From Palsa-504 sp963844625 (lineage in GTDB: Bacteria > Actinomycetota > Actinomycetes > Streptosporangiales > Streptosporangiaceae), in NCBI GenBank assembly GCA_963844625.1, contig CAWJPF010000035.1:186001-250000 (forward strand): DNA of 64,000 nt. The letters are read 5' to 3'. The translations under genes were made by a program, and so were the position numbers. Of this stretch, positions 33,300-41,633 are shown in pieces. Position 1 is the stretch's first letter. Every line of letters begins with the position of its first letter. Below the pieces are notes generated by a model that was given only the letters and a program-made list of their open reading frames with translations, did not search any database and was not told the DNA's origin.

Positions 33300-33599
33300 A
33301 TGGCTACCGACTACGACAGCCCGCGGAAGACGGACGACGACCTGACTGAGGACAGCCTTCAGGAGCTTCAGGCGCGCCGAATGGACAAGTCATCAAGCAC
33401 CATCGACCTTGATCCTGACGACGTTGCCGAGTCTCTGGAGTTGCCAGGGGCTGACTTGTCGAACGAGGAACTCTCGTTCCGGGTGATACCCCGCCAGGCG
33501 GATGAGTTCACGTGTTCCCGGTGCTTCCTTGTACACCACCGGAGTCAGCTTGCCGAAGACCGCAACGGTCAGCTTGTCTGCCGGGAGTGTGCGGCTTAA
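33300..33599 (+). CDS. DUF4193 zinc-ribbon-like protein
   Basis: A 99-residue acidic protein nearly invariant in actinobacteria: MATDYDSPRKTDDDLTEDSL, then RVIPRQADEFTCSRCFLVHH and a final LVCRECAA. Two CxxC pairs suggest one zinc site. The family (DUF4193) has no settled function; its size and zinc ribbon suggest a nucleic acid or polymerase-associated role, which is speculation. Start ATG 33300 is preceded by GGATGGAG. An upstream in-frame ATG (33237) is not conserved in kind. Its stop overlaps the convergent DUF4235 gene by four bases. Confidence 0.92.
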   Translation: MATDYDSPRKTDDDLTEDSLQELQARRMDKSSSTIDLDPDDVAESLELPGADLSNEELSFRVIPRQADEFTCSRCFLVHHRSQLAEDRNGQLVCRECAA

Positions 33600-33883
33600 C
33601 TGTCCGCGGCGTCGACGGGCTCGCTGTCCGGGCCGCTGTACGTTCTACGTGCCGCAGCCCGGGTCGCGAGCAGTCGCGCGGCTTCGACGCTGACGCCGGT
33701 CAGCACGGACCAGCCGAGGGCCTCGGTCAGCGCCACCCGCGGATCCTCAGGATGCGTGGGTGGTTCCTTGCCGGTGGTCTTGGTCCAGACGAACGTGATC
33801 AGCTTGCGCGCCACGAAGGCGGCCGCCATGGCCGCCACGGCGCTGGTGATCTTGGTGCCGAAGTCCACTTTTCTGTCAGCCAT
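33596..33883 (-). CDS. DUF4235 family membrane protein
   Basis: A 95-residue small membrane protein. It opens MADRKVDFGTKITSAVAAMA, contains the AAAFVARKLITFVWTKTTGKEPP segment in two parts, and a second hydrophobic segment VALTEALGWSVLTGVSVEAA, matching DUF4235. Start ATG 33883 has AAGGAGG seven bases upstream. The function is unknown; two helices crossing the membrane are predicted. It overlaps the DUF4193 stop tail-to-tail and follows the DUF3093 gene on the same strand after 32 bp. Confidence 0.88.
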   Translation of the reverse strand: MADRKVDFGTKITSAVAAMAAAFVARKLITFVWTKTTGKEPPTHPEDPRVALTEALGWSVLTGVSVEAARLLATRAAARRTYSGPDSEPVDAADS

Positions 33884-33915
33884 CCCGCTGCCTCCTTCTC
33901 GCCCAGTCCGCGCAA

Positions 33916-34389
33916 TCATGCCACTGGTTCGTGCCCGGCTTGCACCCGGCACCTTTCGATGGCGGCGACTAGCTCCGCCGGATGCCTGGTGCCGATCAGC
34001 CAGTAGGGTACTGCGGGGCCGGGCGCCGGGTTGACGGCCAAGTACACGGACTCCTTGAGGTAGGGTCGCGAGTACAGGTAAGCTTCCGGGTCCGCTCGCG
34101 GACCGCGTAGCCGCGCGGACTGCTTCTCGTCGAGAGCGACTACCTCGCTGATGGCCGACAAGGGCAGGACGGCGCCTCCCGACCGCAGCGCCCCGTCGCC
34201 CACCTCTACGGTGGCCAGGCCGAGGGTGATCAGCAGCGTGGCGCAGCCTGCGGCGAACCCGACCATGATGATCACCGGCCAGGGCTCGGCCAGGCCGGCG
34301 TAAAGGGTGGCGCCCAGGATGAGGACGGTTGGCGTGGCGAGCAGCCACCAGGCGAGCGGTACGTATAGCCGTTCGCGGTAATTATGCAT
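33916..34389 (-). CDS. DUF3093 family membrane protein
   Basis: A 157-residue protein. Two N-terminal transmembrane segments (YVPLAWWLLATPTVLILGAT and a second near residues 38-58) are followed by a PH-like cytosolic domain with GPRADPEAYLYSRPYLKESV and VPYWLIGTRHPAELVAAI. This is the DUF3093 pattern, found next to dut in most actinobacteria. The function is not known. Start ATG 34389 is divergent from the AI-2E-type permease gene with only 22 bp between. Confidence 0.88.
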   Translation of the reverse strand: MHNYRERLYVPLAWWLLATPTVLILGATLYAGLAEPWPVIIMVGFAAGCATLLITLGLATVEVGDGALRSGGAVLPLSAISEVVALDEKQSARLRGPRADPEAYLYSRPYLKESVYLAVNPAPGPAVPYWLIGTRHPAELVAAIERCRVQAGHEPVA

Positions 34390-34411
34390 GTAGTCGAGGG
34401 TAGTTGGTCAG

Positions 34412-35779
34412 ATGGAGTCATGGCGGGGGCGCAGCCGGCGCGTCGGCCGCGAGGCGCTGGGATGGCTCGATGCGGCCAGGAAAACGGGCGCGGGCGCGGA
34501 TTCCGGCCAGGCCGACGAAAACGGCTACCACGGGGCGAGCGGGATGAATGACGCCGCAAAAGCGAGCACCCGCCGCGGTAGCGGTGCGGCCCCGGCCGAC
34601 GCCCCGGCCGCCGCGGCCGGAGCCGCCCAGGCGGCCGCGGTCGAGGGTTCCCACGTGAGCGCGCCCGGGCAAGATCGGCAGAGGGCACCGGGAAGCCGCG
34701 CGAGCGTGCCGGAGTACAACCGGGTACCTAGCTGGCTGCAGACGGGAGCCGCGTGGTCCTGGCGGCTGCTGCTCCTCGCCTTCGCGCTCTACCTGATCGC
34801 GCGCGCGATCGGCGTGCTCTACATCGTGGTCGTGCCTTGCACTGCGGCGTTGCTGCTCACCGCCCTGCTGCAGCCCCTGACGGGCAGGTTGCGCCGGGCC
34901 GGGCTGCCCGGCCTGGCGGCCACCTGGTGCACCCTGCTCATCGCGGCCGCCGTGCTCGGCGGGCTTGTCCTGCTGGTGACCAACCGGGTAAGCGCGGACT
35001 ACCCGACCCTGGTCACCGAGACCAGGCACACGACCGCACAGGTGGAGTCCTGGCTGTCCGGTCCGCCCTTCCACGTCAAGAACAGCAGCGTCAAAAACGC
35101 CCTGAACAACATTCCTGGCTACCTGAGCAAGCACAAGTCCCTGGTCGAGGGCACGGTGCTGACCGGCGGCAAGATCGCCGCCGAGTTCTTCGGCGGCCTC
35201 GTGCTAACGCTTTTCGTCATGTTCTTCCTGATCAAAGACGGCGAGCGGATCTGGACGTGGCTGCTCGGCGCCCTGCGGCCCGAGACCGCGCGCCGGGTGG
35301 ACCGCGCCGGGCGCGCCGGGTGGCTGGCCGTGGTGTATTACATGCGCGGCACCGTAGCGGTGGCCGCCATTCACGCCGTGGTGATCGGTCTGACGCTGTA
35401 TTTCATGGAGGCGCCGCTGGTAATTCCGCTGGCCGTGCTCGTGTTCGTGGCCGCGTTCGTGCCGCTGGTGGGGCTGCTGGTCGCGGGGGCGATCGCCTTC
35501 CTGGTCGTTCTGGCCGCCAAGGGCTGGGTGGACGCCGTCATCCTGCTTGTCGTCCTGATCGTTGAAGACCAACTGGAAGGGCACCTGCTGCAGCCGCAGG
35601 TCGTCGGCCGGGTGATCCGGCTTCACCCGCTCGCGATCATCCTCTCGCTCGCGGTCGGTGGCGTCGTGGCGGGCATCGCCGGCGCTGTGGTCGCCGTGCC
35701 GATCGTGGCCGTGATTACCCGTGCGCTGCCTGAATTGCGGCGCAGTGAGCCAGGTCCAGACGAAACCGGCGACCCATAA
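34412..35779 (+). CDS. AI-2E/TqsA-family permease
   Basis: A protein of up to 455 residues of the AI-2E transporter (UPF0118) family. The first 110 residues are Ala/Gly-rich and disordered. Then come about eight membrane segments, with PCTAALLLTALLQPLTGRLR, FVMFFLIKDGERIWTWLLG, PLVGLLVAGAIAFLVVLAA and VEDQLEGHLLQPQVVGRVIR as family landmarks. Some relatives export quorum-signal AI-2, others act as Na+/H+ antiporters; the substrate here is unknown. The start is uncertain: ATG 34412 or ATG 34544, neither with a strong ribosome binding site. It precedes dut on the same strand. Confidence 0.85.
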   Translation: MESWRGRSRRVGREALGWLDAARKTGAGADSGQADENGYHGASGMNDAAKASTRRGSGAAPADAPAAAAGAAQAAAVEGSHVSAPGQDRQRAPGSRASVPEYNRVPSWLQTGAAWSWRLLLLAFALYLIARAIGVLYIVVVPCTAALLLTALLQPLTGRLRRAGLPGLAATWCTLLIAAAVLGGLVLLVTNRVSADYPTLVTETRHTTAQVESWLSGPPFHVKNSSVKNALNNIPGYLSKHKSLVEGTVLTGGKIAAEFFGGLVLTLFVMFFLIKDGERIWTWLLGALRPETARRVDRAGRAGWLAVVYYMRGTVAVAAIHAVVIGLTLYFMEAPLVIPLAVLVFVAAFVPLVGLLVAGAIAFLVVLAAKGWVDAVILLVVLIVEDQLEGHLLQPQVVGRVIRLHPLAIILSLAVGGVVAGIAGAVVAVPIVAVITRALPELRRSEPGPDETGDP

Positions 35780-35842
35780 GATGCAACAGTGTCCGGATGC
35801 CGCGCTATCCTCACCGTGCGTGCAAGCAGGAGGGAATCTTCG

Positions 35843-36286
35843 TTGTCCCGTTCAGAACCCGATGTGCTGATCAAGCGCCTTGATCCCGGCGTCCCGCTGC
35901 CGTCGTACGCCCATCCGGGGGACGCGGGCGCGGACCTGACTGCCGCCGAGGACGTCGAACTCGGACCGGGGGAACGGGCGCTGGTGCGGACCGGGCTGGC
36001 GATTGCCCTGCCCGCCGGGTACGCGGCCTTCGTACATCCCCGCTCTGGGCTGGCGGCGAAGCACGGGGTGACGCTCGTGAACGCGCCCGGGACCGTCGAT
36101 GCGGGGTACCGGGGCGAGATCAAGGTGACCATGCTGAATACCGACAGGGACCGCGCGGTCAGCTTCAAGCGTGGGGACAGGATCGCTCAGCTGGTTATTC
36201 AGCGGGTGGAGCGAGCAGCGTTCCACGAAGCAGAGGTGCTACCCGGATCGAGCCGAGGTGACCGCGGCTTCGGCTCGACAGGCTAG
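35843..36286 (+). CDS. dut: dUTP diphosphatase
   Basis: A 147-residue trimeric dUTPase that cleaves dUTP to dUMP. All five motifs are visible: AHPGDAGADLTA, HPRSGLAAKHG, GTVDAGYRGEIKV with the catalytic Asp and Tyr, KRGDRIAQLVIQ, and the C-terminal arm RGDRGFGSTG. The start is probably TTG 35843, with AGGAGGGA upstream at good spacing. A GTG at 35789 in the same frame would add eighteen residues not found in the family. It is followed by the DUF3710 gene, as in most actinobacteria. Confidence 0.95.
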   Translation: MSRSEPDVLIKRLDPGVPLPSYAHPGDAGADLTAAEDVELGPGERALVRTGLAIALPAGYAAFVHPRSGLAAKHGVTLVNAPGTVDAGYRGEIKVTMLNTDRDRAVSFKRGDRIAQLVIQRVERAAFHEAEVLPGSSRGDRGFGSTG

Positions 36287-36379
36287 ACCCGAGGTGCCCC
36301 CGAAGGGCCGAGTGGCCCGAATGGGGCCCCGAGGGGGTCTGGGGGGGATGGTCCCCCCGGGACAACAAGGAGGTGCGGA

Positions 36380-37168
36380 GTGTTTCGTCGGCGTCGTTCA
36401 GCAGACGCGGGCCAGGACTGGTCCGAGGAGATTGATCAGCAACGGTCTGGCGGCGAGCTCGATCACGACGAGCCGTTCGACGATGAGTCAGCCGGGCGTC
36501 CTCCCGCGGGAGCCCCGCGGGCGGAGGGCGGCCCGTGGGACTCTGAGGAGCCTTACCCAGTCCAGGAGCGGGTTGACCTGGGCAGCCTGCTCGTGCCAGT
36601 CGGTCCCCAGCACGAGATCCAGCTCGTCATGGCCGAGCAGCACGGTGCCTGGGTAACGGTCAAGTACCGGGAGAGCGAGCTCCAGGTCCAGGCGTTCGCC
36701 GCGGCGCGCCGCAGCGCCCTGTGGGACGACGTCCGGGCCGAGATCGCCGCCGAAGTGCTCACGGCGGGCGGGCGGAGCGAGGAGACGCAGGGATCGTTCG
36801 GGATCGAGCTGATGGCCCAGGTGCCCGCAGAACCCGGCCAGCCGGCTTCTGGCCTGCGGCTGGTCAGATTCGTCGGCGTCGACGGGCCGCGCTGGTTCGT
36901 CCGCGGACTGTTCACCGGCCCAGCCGCGTCCGGCGACGAGGAATCCGGCGACGAGCAGGCAGGCCTGCTCGAGGAGGTGCTTAGGGACATCGTGGTGGTC
37001 CGCGGCGATCACCCGGTACCGCCGCGGGAAATACTCGAGCTCCGGCTCCCGCCCGAGGCGCGTCAGGCCCTCGAAGAGCAGGCCGCGGCCGCCGCGGAGG
37101 AGGAGAACCGGTTCCGCACCGACCTGAACCCCTTCGATCGCGGTCCCGAGTTCACCGAGACACGCTGA
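36380..37168 (+). CDS. DUF3710 family protein
   Basis: A 262-residue protein. The N-terminal 60 residues are charged and disordered. The DUF3710 domain follows with RVDLGSLLVPVGPQHEIQLV, GWxxV-like AWVTVKYRESELQVQAFAA, and WDDVRAEIAAEV. The C-terminus is Glu-rich. The GTG start at 36380 has AAGGAGG six bases upstream. The family is confined to actinobacteria, its function is unknown, and it is usually next to dut, as here. The OB-fold and DUF3159 genes that usually follow in actinobacteria are absent; a convergent TrkA gene comes instead. Confidence 0.9.
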   Translation: MFRRRRSADAGQDWSEEIDQQRSGGELDHDEPFDDESAGRPPAGAPRAEGGPWDSEEPYPVQERVDLGSLLVPVGPQHEIQLVMAEQHGAWVTVKYRESELQVQAFAAARRSALWDDVRAEIAAEVLTAGGRSEETQGSFGIELMAQVPAEPGQPASGLRLVRFVGVDGPRWFVRGLFTGPAASGDEESGDEQAGLLEEVLRDIVVVRGDHPVPPREILELRLPPEARQALEEQAAAAAEEENRFRTDLNPFDRGPEFTETR

Positions 37169-37175
37169 CCCCAGT

Positions 37176-37844
37176 TCACGCGGAGTCGCTGACCCGCAGC
37201 AGGTACGCGAGTTCCTCCTCGACGTCCTCGCTGGTCACGAAGAACAGCTCGTCGCCTGCCTGGAGCGGGTCGTCCGGATGCGGTACCAGGACCCGGCCCT
37301 CGCGCAAGATAGCCACCAGCGATGTGTCCGCCGGCCACTCGATCGCGCCGACGCGCTGGCCGACCAGCGGGGCGTCGTCCGGCATGGTCAGTTCGACCAG
37401 GCTGGCTTCGCTCTGCCCGAACGTCATCAGCCGTACCAGGTCTCCGACGCTGACCGCCTCCTCCACCAGCGCGGAGAGCAGCCTCGGGGTAGAGACCGCG
37501 ACGTCGACGCCCCAGGACTCGTTATAGAGCCACTCGTTGTCCGGGTGGTTCACCCTCGCGACGACGCGCGGCACTCCGTACTCAGTCTTGGCCAGCAGCG
37601 CCACGACCAGGTTCGCCTTGTCGTCGCCGGTCGCGGCGATCACCACCTGGCACCTTTGCAGCGCAGCGTCGTCCAGGGAGCTGATCTCGCACGCATCGGC
37701 GAGCAGCCACTCGGCCCGGGGCACGCTGTCTACCTTGATCGCTTTGGGCGAGTTGTCGATAAGCAGCACCTCGTGCCCGTTTTCCAGCAGTTCGCCGGCG
37801 ATGGAGCGGCCGACCGCCCCGGCGCCGGCTATCGCGATCCGCAT
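37176..37844 (-). CDS. TrkA/KtrA-family K+ channel regulatory subunit
   Basis: A 222-residue cytosolic RCK-type protein. The N-terminal Rossmann domain has GAGAVGRSIAGELLENGHEV and Asp30 for nucleotide binding. The C-terminal TrkA_C domain spans about residues 135-215 (MPDDAPLVGQRVGAIEWP). Such proteins gate potassium uptake with NAD(H) or ATP. Its ATG shares one base with the stop of the second trkA-like gene (TAATG), so the pair is co-translated. No Trk/Ktr membrane subunit or APC permease is adjacent. Confidence 0.92.
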   Translation of the reverse strand: MRIAIAGAGAVGRSIAGELLENGHEVLLIDNSPKAIKVDSVPRAEWLLADACEISSLDDAALQRCQVVIAATGDDKANLVVALLAKTEYGVPRVVARVNHPDNEWLYNESWGVDVAVSTPRLLSALVEEAVSVGDLVRLMTFGQSEASLVELTMPDDAPLVGQRVGAIEWPADTSLVAILREGRVLVPHPDDPLQAGDELFFVTSEDVEEELAYLLRVSDSA

Positions 37845-38506
37845 TAGTGCTCGCCTCCACGCGCCGCGAACGTCGCGGCGATCCGGTCCAGGTCGCTTTC
37901 CTTGGCCACGACGTGCACCACGTCCCCTTCCTGCAGGACAGTCCCCGAGTCGGGCACGAAGGCCTGGCCGAGCCGGTCGATGAAGGTGATCCGGATCATC
38001 GTGCTGGCTTCGAGCGCCTTAACCTGCTCGCCGATCCAGCTCGGTGAGAAGGCGACCTCGGCCAGCACGATTTTTCCCGTCGGGTCACGCCAGAGCGGCT
38101 CACCCCCTTCGGGGAGCAGCTTGCGCAGCATCTGGTCGGCCGTCCAGCGCACTGTGGCCACGGTGGGGATGCCGAGCCGCTCGTAGACCTCAGCCCGCCG
38201 CGGATCGTAGATCCGGGCCGCCACCCGCTGCACGCCGAACGTCTCGCGAGCTACCCGGGCGGCGATGATGTTGGAGTTGTCGCCGCTGCTGACCGCCGCA
38301 AAGGCGTCCGCACGCTCGATGCCGGCTTGAATGAGCACGGCCCGGTCGAAGCCGATTCCGGTCACACGGTCGCCCTTGAAGGCCGAGCCGAGCCGGCGGA
38401 ATGCTTCGGGGTCCCTGTCGATAACCGCGACGGTATTGCCCCGGTCCTCAAGGATGTGAGCGAGCGTCGACCCGACCCGCCCGCAGCCCATGATCACGAT
38501 GTGCAT
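37844..38506 (-). CDS. TrkA/KtrA-family K+ channel regulatory subunit (first of pair)
   Basis: A 220-residue homologue of its neighbour. The Rossmann motif is GCGRVGSTLAHILEDRGNTV with Asp30 and Asp32 in VIDRDPEAF, and TrkA_C covers about residues 135-215 (FSPSWIGEQVKALEASTM). Start ATG 38506 is preceded by GGAGGG at seven bases; the frame opens to 38857, but that region is not conserved. The two paralogues probably form a heteromeric ring on a membrane transporter. In many actinobacteria an APC-type permease lies between this gene and the RNA methyltransferase; here they are divergent with only 84 bp between. Confidence 0.92.
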   Translation of the reverse strand: MHIVIMGCGRVGSTLAHILEDRGNTVAVIDRDPEAFRRLGSAFKGDRVTGIGFDRAVLIQAGIERADAFAAVSSGDNSNIIAARVARETFGVQRVAARIYDPRRAEVYERLGIPTVATVRWTADQMLRKLLPEGGEPLWRDPTGKIVLAEVAFSPSWIGEQVKALEASTMIRITFIDRLGQAFVPDSGTVLQEGDVVHVVAKESDLDRIAATFAARGGEH

Positions 38507-38590
38507 GACCGTCCCTCCACAGTGAGCCGGGATTCCCCGCCAAGGGGTGCCTCGCCAAAGGTATGCCCCAACATGGGAGAATGCGACCCC

Positions 38591-39958
38591 ATGAATTATC
38601 AGACCGGTCAGGTTGTCGAGGTCACCATCACCGACGTGGCCCACGGCGGATGGTGCGTCGCCCGGCCGGATCAAGGGCCAGTCGTGTTTGTCCGGCACGC
38701 ACTGCCGGGCGAGACGGTTCTCGCCCGTATCACCGAGATCACATCCCGGCTGGCCCGGGCGGAGGCGGTGGAGATCCTGAGGCCGTCGCCTGACCGGGTC
38801 GAGCCGCCCTGCCCGTACGCGCATCCTGGCGGCTGCGGCGGCTGCGACTGGCAGCACGCCACCCTGCCGGCGCAGCGGTCACTCAAAGCCGCCGTCATCC
38901 GTCAGCAGCTCAGGCGGATGGCGGGCATCGACCGCGAGATCACGGTCGAGCCGCTGCCCGGCGACGACGATGGCGGGCCGGCGCCGACCGCGGCGCAACC
39001 GGCCGGACCAGGCCTGGGCTGGCGAACGCGGGTGCAGTTCGCAGTGCGGCCCGACGGGGTGCCCGGGCTGCGGGCGCACCGCTCGCACGAGGTGATCGAC
39101 GTGGAGCGGTGCCTGATCGCACACCCCGCCATCACTGATCTCGCTATCACCGCTCGACGCTGGCCGGGGACGGCCTCGGTCGAGGCCCTGGTCGCGGCCG
39201 GATCGGGTGAGCGGGCCGTGCTCATCACGCCCGGCGGCAGGTCGGGCGCGGCTAGGTCCGGCGCTGGCCGTTCGGTATCAATCGACGGGATCGCGGCGGA
39301 TTCTGTCCTGCGCCGCGCCGGGCACCGCCTGACCCCCCTGCGCGGCCGGGCCTACCTGGGCCAGCGGGCGGCGGGGCGGGACTGGCGGGTCAGCGCGGGT
39401 GCCTTCTGGCAGGTGCATCCCGGTGCGCCGGACGCGCTGACGGACGCCGTAATGGCCGCGCTCAGGCCGAGCCCTGGTGACGTGGCGCTCGACCTGTACT
39501 GCGGGGGCGGGCTTTTCGCCGGGGCGCTGGCCCAGGCCGTAGGCCCGGGCGGAATGGTGATCGGCGTCGAAGGCGACAGTGCCGCGGTCCGGGACGCCCG
39601 GCACAACTTGCGTGAATGGCCCTGGGCGCGGGTCCACAAGGGTGACGTGGCGGCGGTGCTGAGCCGTGGCGGCCAACGGGGAGCAGTGCCGCCAGCCCGG
39701 GTGGTCGTGGCCGACCCGCCACGCTCCGGGCTGGCCCGCGAGGTCGTCGACTACCTCAGCAGTGCGGCGAACGGGGCGGTCAGGTTCGCCTACGTGTCCT
39801 GCGATCCGGCGACGCTGGCCCGCGACATCGGGCTGTTTACCGGGCGCGGCTGGGTTCTTGATGATCTGCGCGCCTTCGACGCGTTCCCGATGACCCATCA
39901 CGTGGAGTGCGTCGCCACCCTCGTGATGACCTCCGCGCCGGAGGCGCCATCCGCCTGA
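38591..39958 (+). CDS. TRAM-domain 4Fe-4S RNA (uracil-5-)-methyltransferase, RlmD/TrmA-like
   Basis: A 455-residue class I RNA methyltransferase. Residues 1-60 are a TRAM domain (TGQVVEVTITDVAHGGWCVA). A 4Fe-4S motif follows: CPYAHPGGCGGCDWQH, with a fourth Cys expected in VERCLIAHP. The SAM site is LDLYCGGGLFAGALA, with DPPRSGLAREVV and the catalytic Cys in YVSCDPATLARDI. All residues for uridine C5 methylation are present. The target (rRNA U747/U1939 type or tRNA U54) cannot be told from sequence. Start ATG 38591 fits the TRAM start; ATG 38573 is an alternative. Confidence 0.9.
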   Translation: MNYQTGQVVEVTITDVAHGGWCVARPDQGPVVFVRHALPGETVLARITEITSRLARAEAVEILRPSPDRVEPPCPYAHPGGCGGCDWQHATLPAQRSLKAAVIRQQLRRMAGIDREITVEPLPGDDDGGPAPTAAQPAGPGLGWRTRVQFAVRPDGVPGLRAHRSHEVIDVERCLIAHPAITDLAITARRWPGTASVEALVAAGSGERAVLITPGGRSGAARSGAGRSVSIDGIAADSVLRRAGHRLTPLRGRAYLGQRAAGRDWRVSAGAFWQVHPGAPDALTDAVMAALRPSPGDVALDLYCGGGLFAGALAQAVGPGGMVIGVEGDSAAVRDARHNLREWPWARVHKGDVAAVLSRGGQRGAVPPARVVVADPPRSGLAREVVDYLSSAANGAVRFAYVSCDPATLARDIGLFTGRGWVLDDLRAFDAFPMTHHVECVATLVMTSAPEAPSA

Positions 39959-39979
39959 CGGCGGACGGGACTGGCGCGG

Positions 39980-40249
39980 TCAGGTACCTGCCCCTGGCTG
40001 CGGGCGCGATTCGGCGCCGGCCGCTGTGACGTAGTAGCCGAGCCCGGGGATGCGGGTCAGCAGGCCCTCGTCTTCCAGCGTGCGCAGCGCCTTGGCGCAA
40101 GTCTGGCGTGCATGACCGTACTGCTGGCTGAGCGTGGTGATGGACGGCGTCGGCATACCAGGGGTGAGGATCCCCTCCGCGATCTCCCGGCGCAGCCGCG
40201 CAGCCAGGCGTACATAGGCTCTTGGGTCCGATTCGTCGCTTATCGACAC
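39980..40249 (-). CDS. Small GntR-type winged-helix regulator
   Basis: An 89-residue protein that is little more than a GntR winged helix: AYVRLAARLRREIAEGILTP, then PSITTLSQQYGHARQTCAKA and LEDEGLLTRIPGLGYYV. No effector domain is present, so it probably dimerises through the short tail or acts with a partner. I chose the GTG at 40249 as the start. The frame is open to TTG 40288, but that start would place the 22-bp palindrome inside the gene. Small GntR proteins of this type are common in actinobacterial accessory regions and integrative elements. Autoregulation through the palindrome is likely. Confidence 0.75.
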   Translation of the reverse strand: MSISDESDPRAYVRLAARLRREIAEGILTPGMPTPSITTLSQQYGHARQTCAKALRTLEDEGLLTRIPGLGYYVTAAGAESRPQPGAGT

Positions 40250-40263
40250 TCTCGTACCGTACT

Positions 40264-40285
40264 CGATTGGCAATATTGCCAATCG
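40264..40285. promoter_or_regulatory. 22-bp perfect palindrome, candidate GntR operator
   Basis: The sequence from CGATTGGCAAT to its exact complement ATTGCCAATCG is palindromic over all 22 bases, with no spacer. It lies 14 bp upstream of the GntR-like start, on the side of the divergent small gene at 40391. Perfect symmetry of this length in an AT-rich patch of a GC-rich genome points to a binding site for a dimeric regulator, most likely the adjacent GntR protein. Confidence 0.75.
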
Positions 40286-40390
40286 CAACGCTTCGACACT
40301 AGTCGAGATTAGACGAGGCGCTCAAAGTGCGTTAACGTCGGAAAACGATCAGGGCCCCGCGGCCACCCGAGCCAGATCCCTGGGCAGGTC

Positions 40391-40720
40391 ATGATCTTTT
40401 ACTCCTGGACAGCACTGAGCGGCAGACCTCCTGATTCCTCGGTCGCCATGGGTATCACCGACGATCGTGGCCGGGCCATGCGAGCAGGCGAGGAAACTCT
40501 CGGCTCCGGCCAGGCCAGCGTGGTGATCATCGAAGCGGTGCGGCCGGCGATGGCCGCCCGTACGCTGGCCCCGTGTTACGCCCGGACCGGGGTGGGCTGG
40601 CTGGGGCAGCGCACCAGCGCGGGGGAGGTGGCCTGGGACAGGTTCTTCGTCCGGGGCGATCCCGGTGACCTGCTGGGCCCCCTGGCAGGATGGATCCATG
40701 AAACTCAGGATTTTCACTGA
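40391..40720 (+). CDS. Small orphan protein
   Basis: A 109-residue protein (or 90 residues from ATG 40448). The most gene-like part is MRAGEETLGSGQASVVIIEA, then RPAMAARTLAPCYARTGVGW and AGEVAWDRFFVRG. There is no membrane segment and one cysteine. Codon use fits coding sequence. I do not recognise a defined family; similar short proteins seem to accompany small GntR regulators in actinobacteria, but I cannot verify this. It is divergent from the GntR-like gene across the palindrome and overlaps the following LLM oxidoreductase gene by 23 bp, suggesting co-transcription. Confidence 0.55.
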   Translation: MIFYSWTALSGRPPDSSVAMGITDDRGRAMRAGEETLGSGQASVVIIEAVRPAMAARTLAPCYARTGVGWLGQRTSAGEVAWDRFFVRGDPGDLLGPLAGWIHETQDFH

Positions 40721-41627
40721 GCCGCAGCAGGGGGCCGACTACCAGACGCTGCGCACGGTGGCGCTCGCCGCCGAGGAACTTGGATTCGATGCCTTCTTCA
40801 GGTCCGATCACTACCTGAGGACAGGGGACGGCCCCGGGTTGCCAGGGCCGACCGATGGGTGGGTCACGCTGGCTGGTCTGGCTCTCGAGACGAGCCGTAT
40901 CCGGCTGGGGACGCTGGTGAGCTCGGCGACGTTCCGACTGCCGGGTCCGCTCGCTATTTCCGTGGCGCAGGTTGACCAGATGAGCGGCGGCCGGGTCGAA
41001 TTTGGCCTCGGCGCCGGCTGGTACGAGGCCGAGCACACCGCTTACGGCATACCGTTCCCGCCGGTCAGCGAGCGCTTCGACCGGCTCGAGGAGCAGTTCG
41101 CGATCATCACCGGGCTCTGGAGGACCGAAGAAGGCGAGACGTTCTCCTTCGACGGGACGTACTACCAGCTGACGGATTCGCCCGCGCTGCCCAAGCCGGC
41201 CCAGCGTCCGCGCCCGCCGGTGATCGTCGGCGGCGTGGGCCCGCGTCGTACGCCGCGGCTGGCCGCCAGGTTCGCCGATGAGTTCAACGTGGCCTTCCAC
41301 TCGGTGCAGGAATCCGCGGCCGCGTTCGCGCGCGTCCGCGAGGCCTGCGAGGCCGCCGGGCGCTACCCCTCGTCGATAATCTGCTCGGCGGCCCAGACGG
41401 TGTGCTGCGGGAAGGACGAGGCCAAGTACCGCCGCCGGGCCGCCGCGATCGGCCGGGAACCGGAAGAGCTGCGCCGCAGTGGGCTCGGCGGGACGCCGGG
41501 CCAGGTGGCGGAGAGGATAGCGGAGTTCGCCGAGATTGGCGCGGACCGCATGTACCTGCAGGTCCTCGACCTCGGCGACCTGGACCACCTCGAGCTGATC
41601 GCCTCCGACGTCGCACCGCAGGTCTAA
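40698..41627 (+). CDS. LLM-class F420-dependent oxidoreductase
   Basis: A 309-residue luciferase-like TIM barrel. It starts MKLRIFTEPQQGADYQTLRT, has DAFFRSDHYLRTGDG, and SGGRVEFGLGAGWYEAEHTAYG, which is the F420-binding subgroup pattern. LPKPAQRPRPPVIVGGVG is also typical. Such enzymes transfer hydride between F420H2 and diverse substrates; the substrate is not predictable. ATG 40698 is preceded by GGATGG and overlaps the end of the small orphan gene. A hairpin follows before the convergent PEP mutase-like gene. Confidence 0.88.
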   Translation: MKLRIFTEPQQGADYQTLRTVALAAEELGFDAFFRSDHYLRTGDGPGLPGPTDGWVTLAGLALETSRIRLGTLVSSATFRLPGPLAISVAQVDQMSGGRVEFGLGAGWYEAEHTAYGIPFPPVSERFDRLEEQFAIITGLWRTEEGETFSFDGTYYQLTDSPALPKPAQRPRPPVIVGGVGPRRTPRLAARFADEFNVAFHSVQESAAAFARVREACEAAGRYPSSIICSAAQTVCCGKDEAKYRRRAAAIGREPEELRRSGLGGTPGQVAERIAEFAEIGADRMYLQVLDLGDLDHLELIASDVAPQV

Positions 41628-41633
41628 CGGGGA

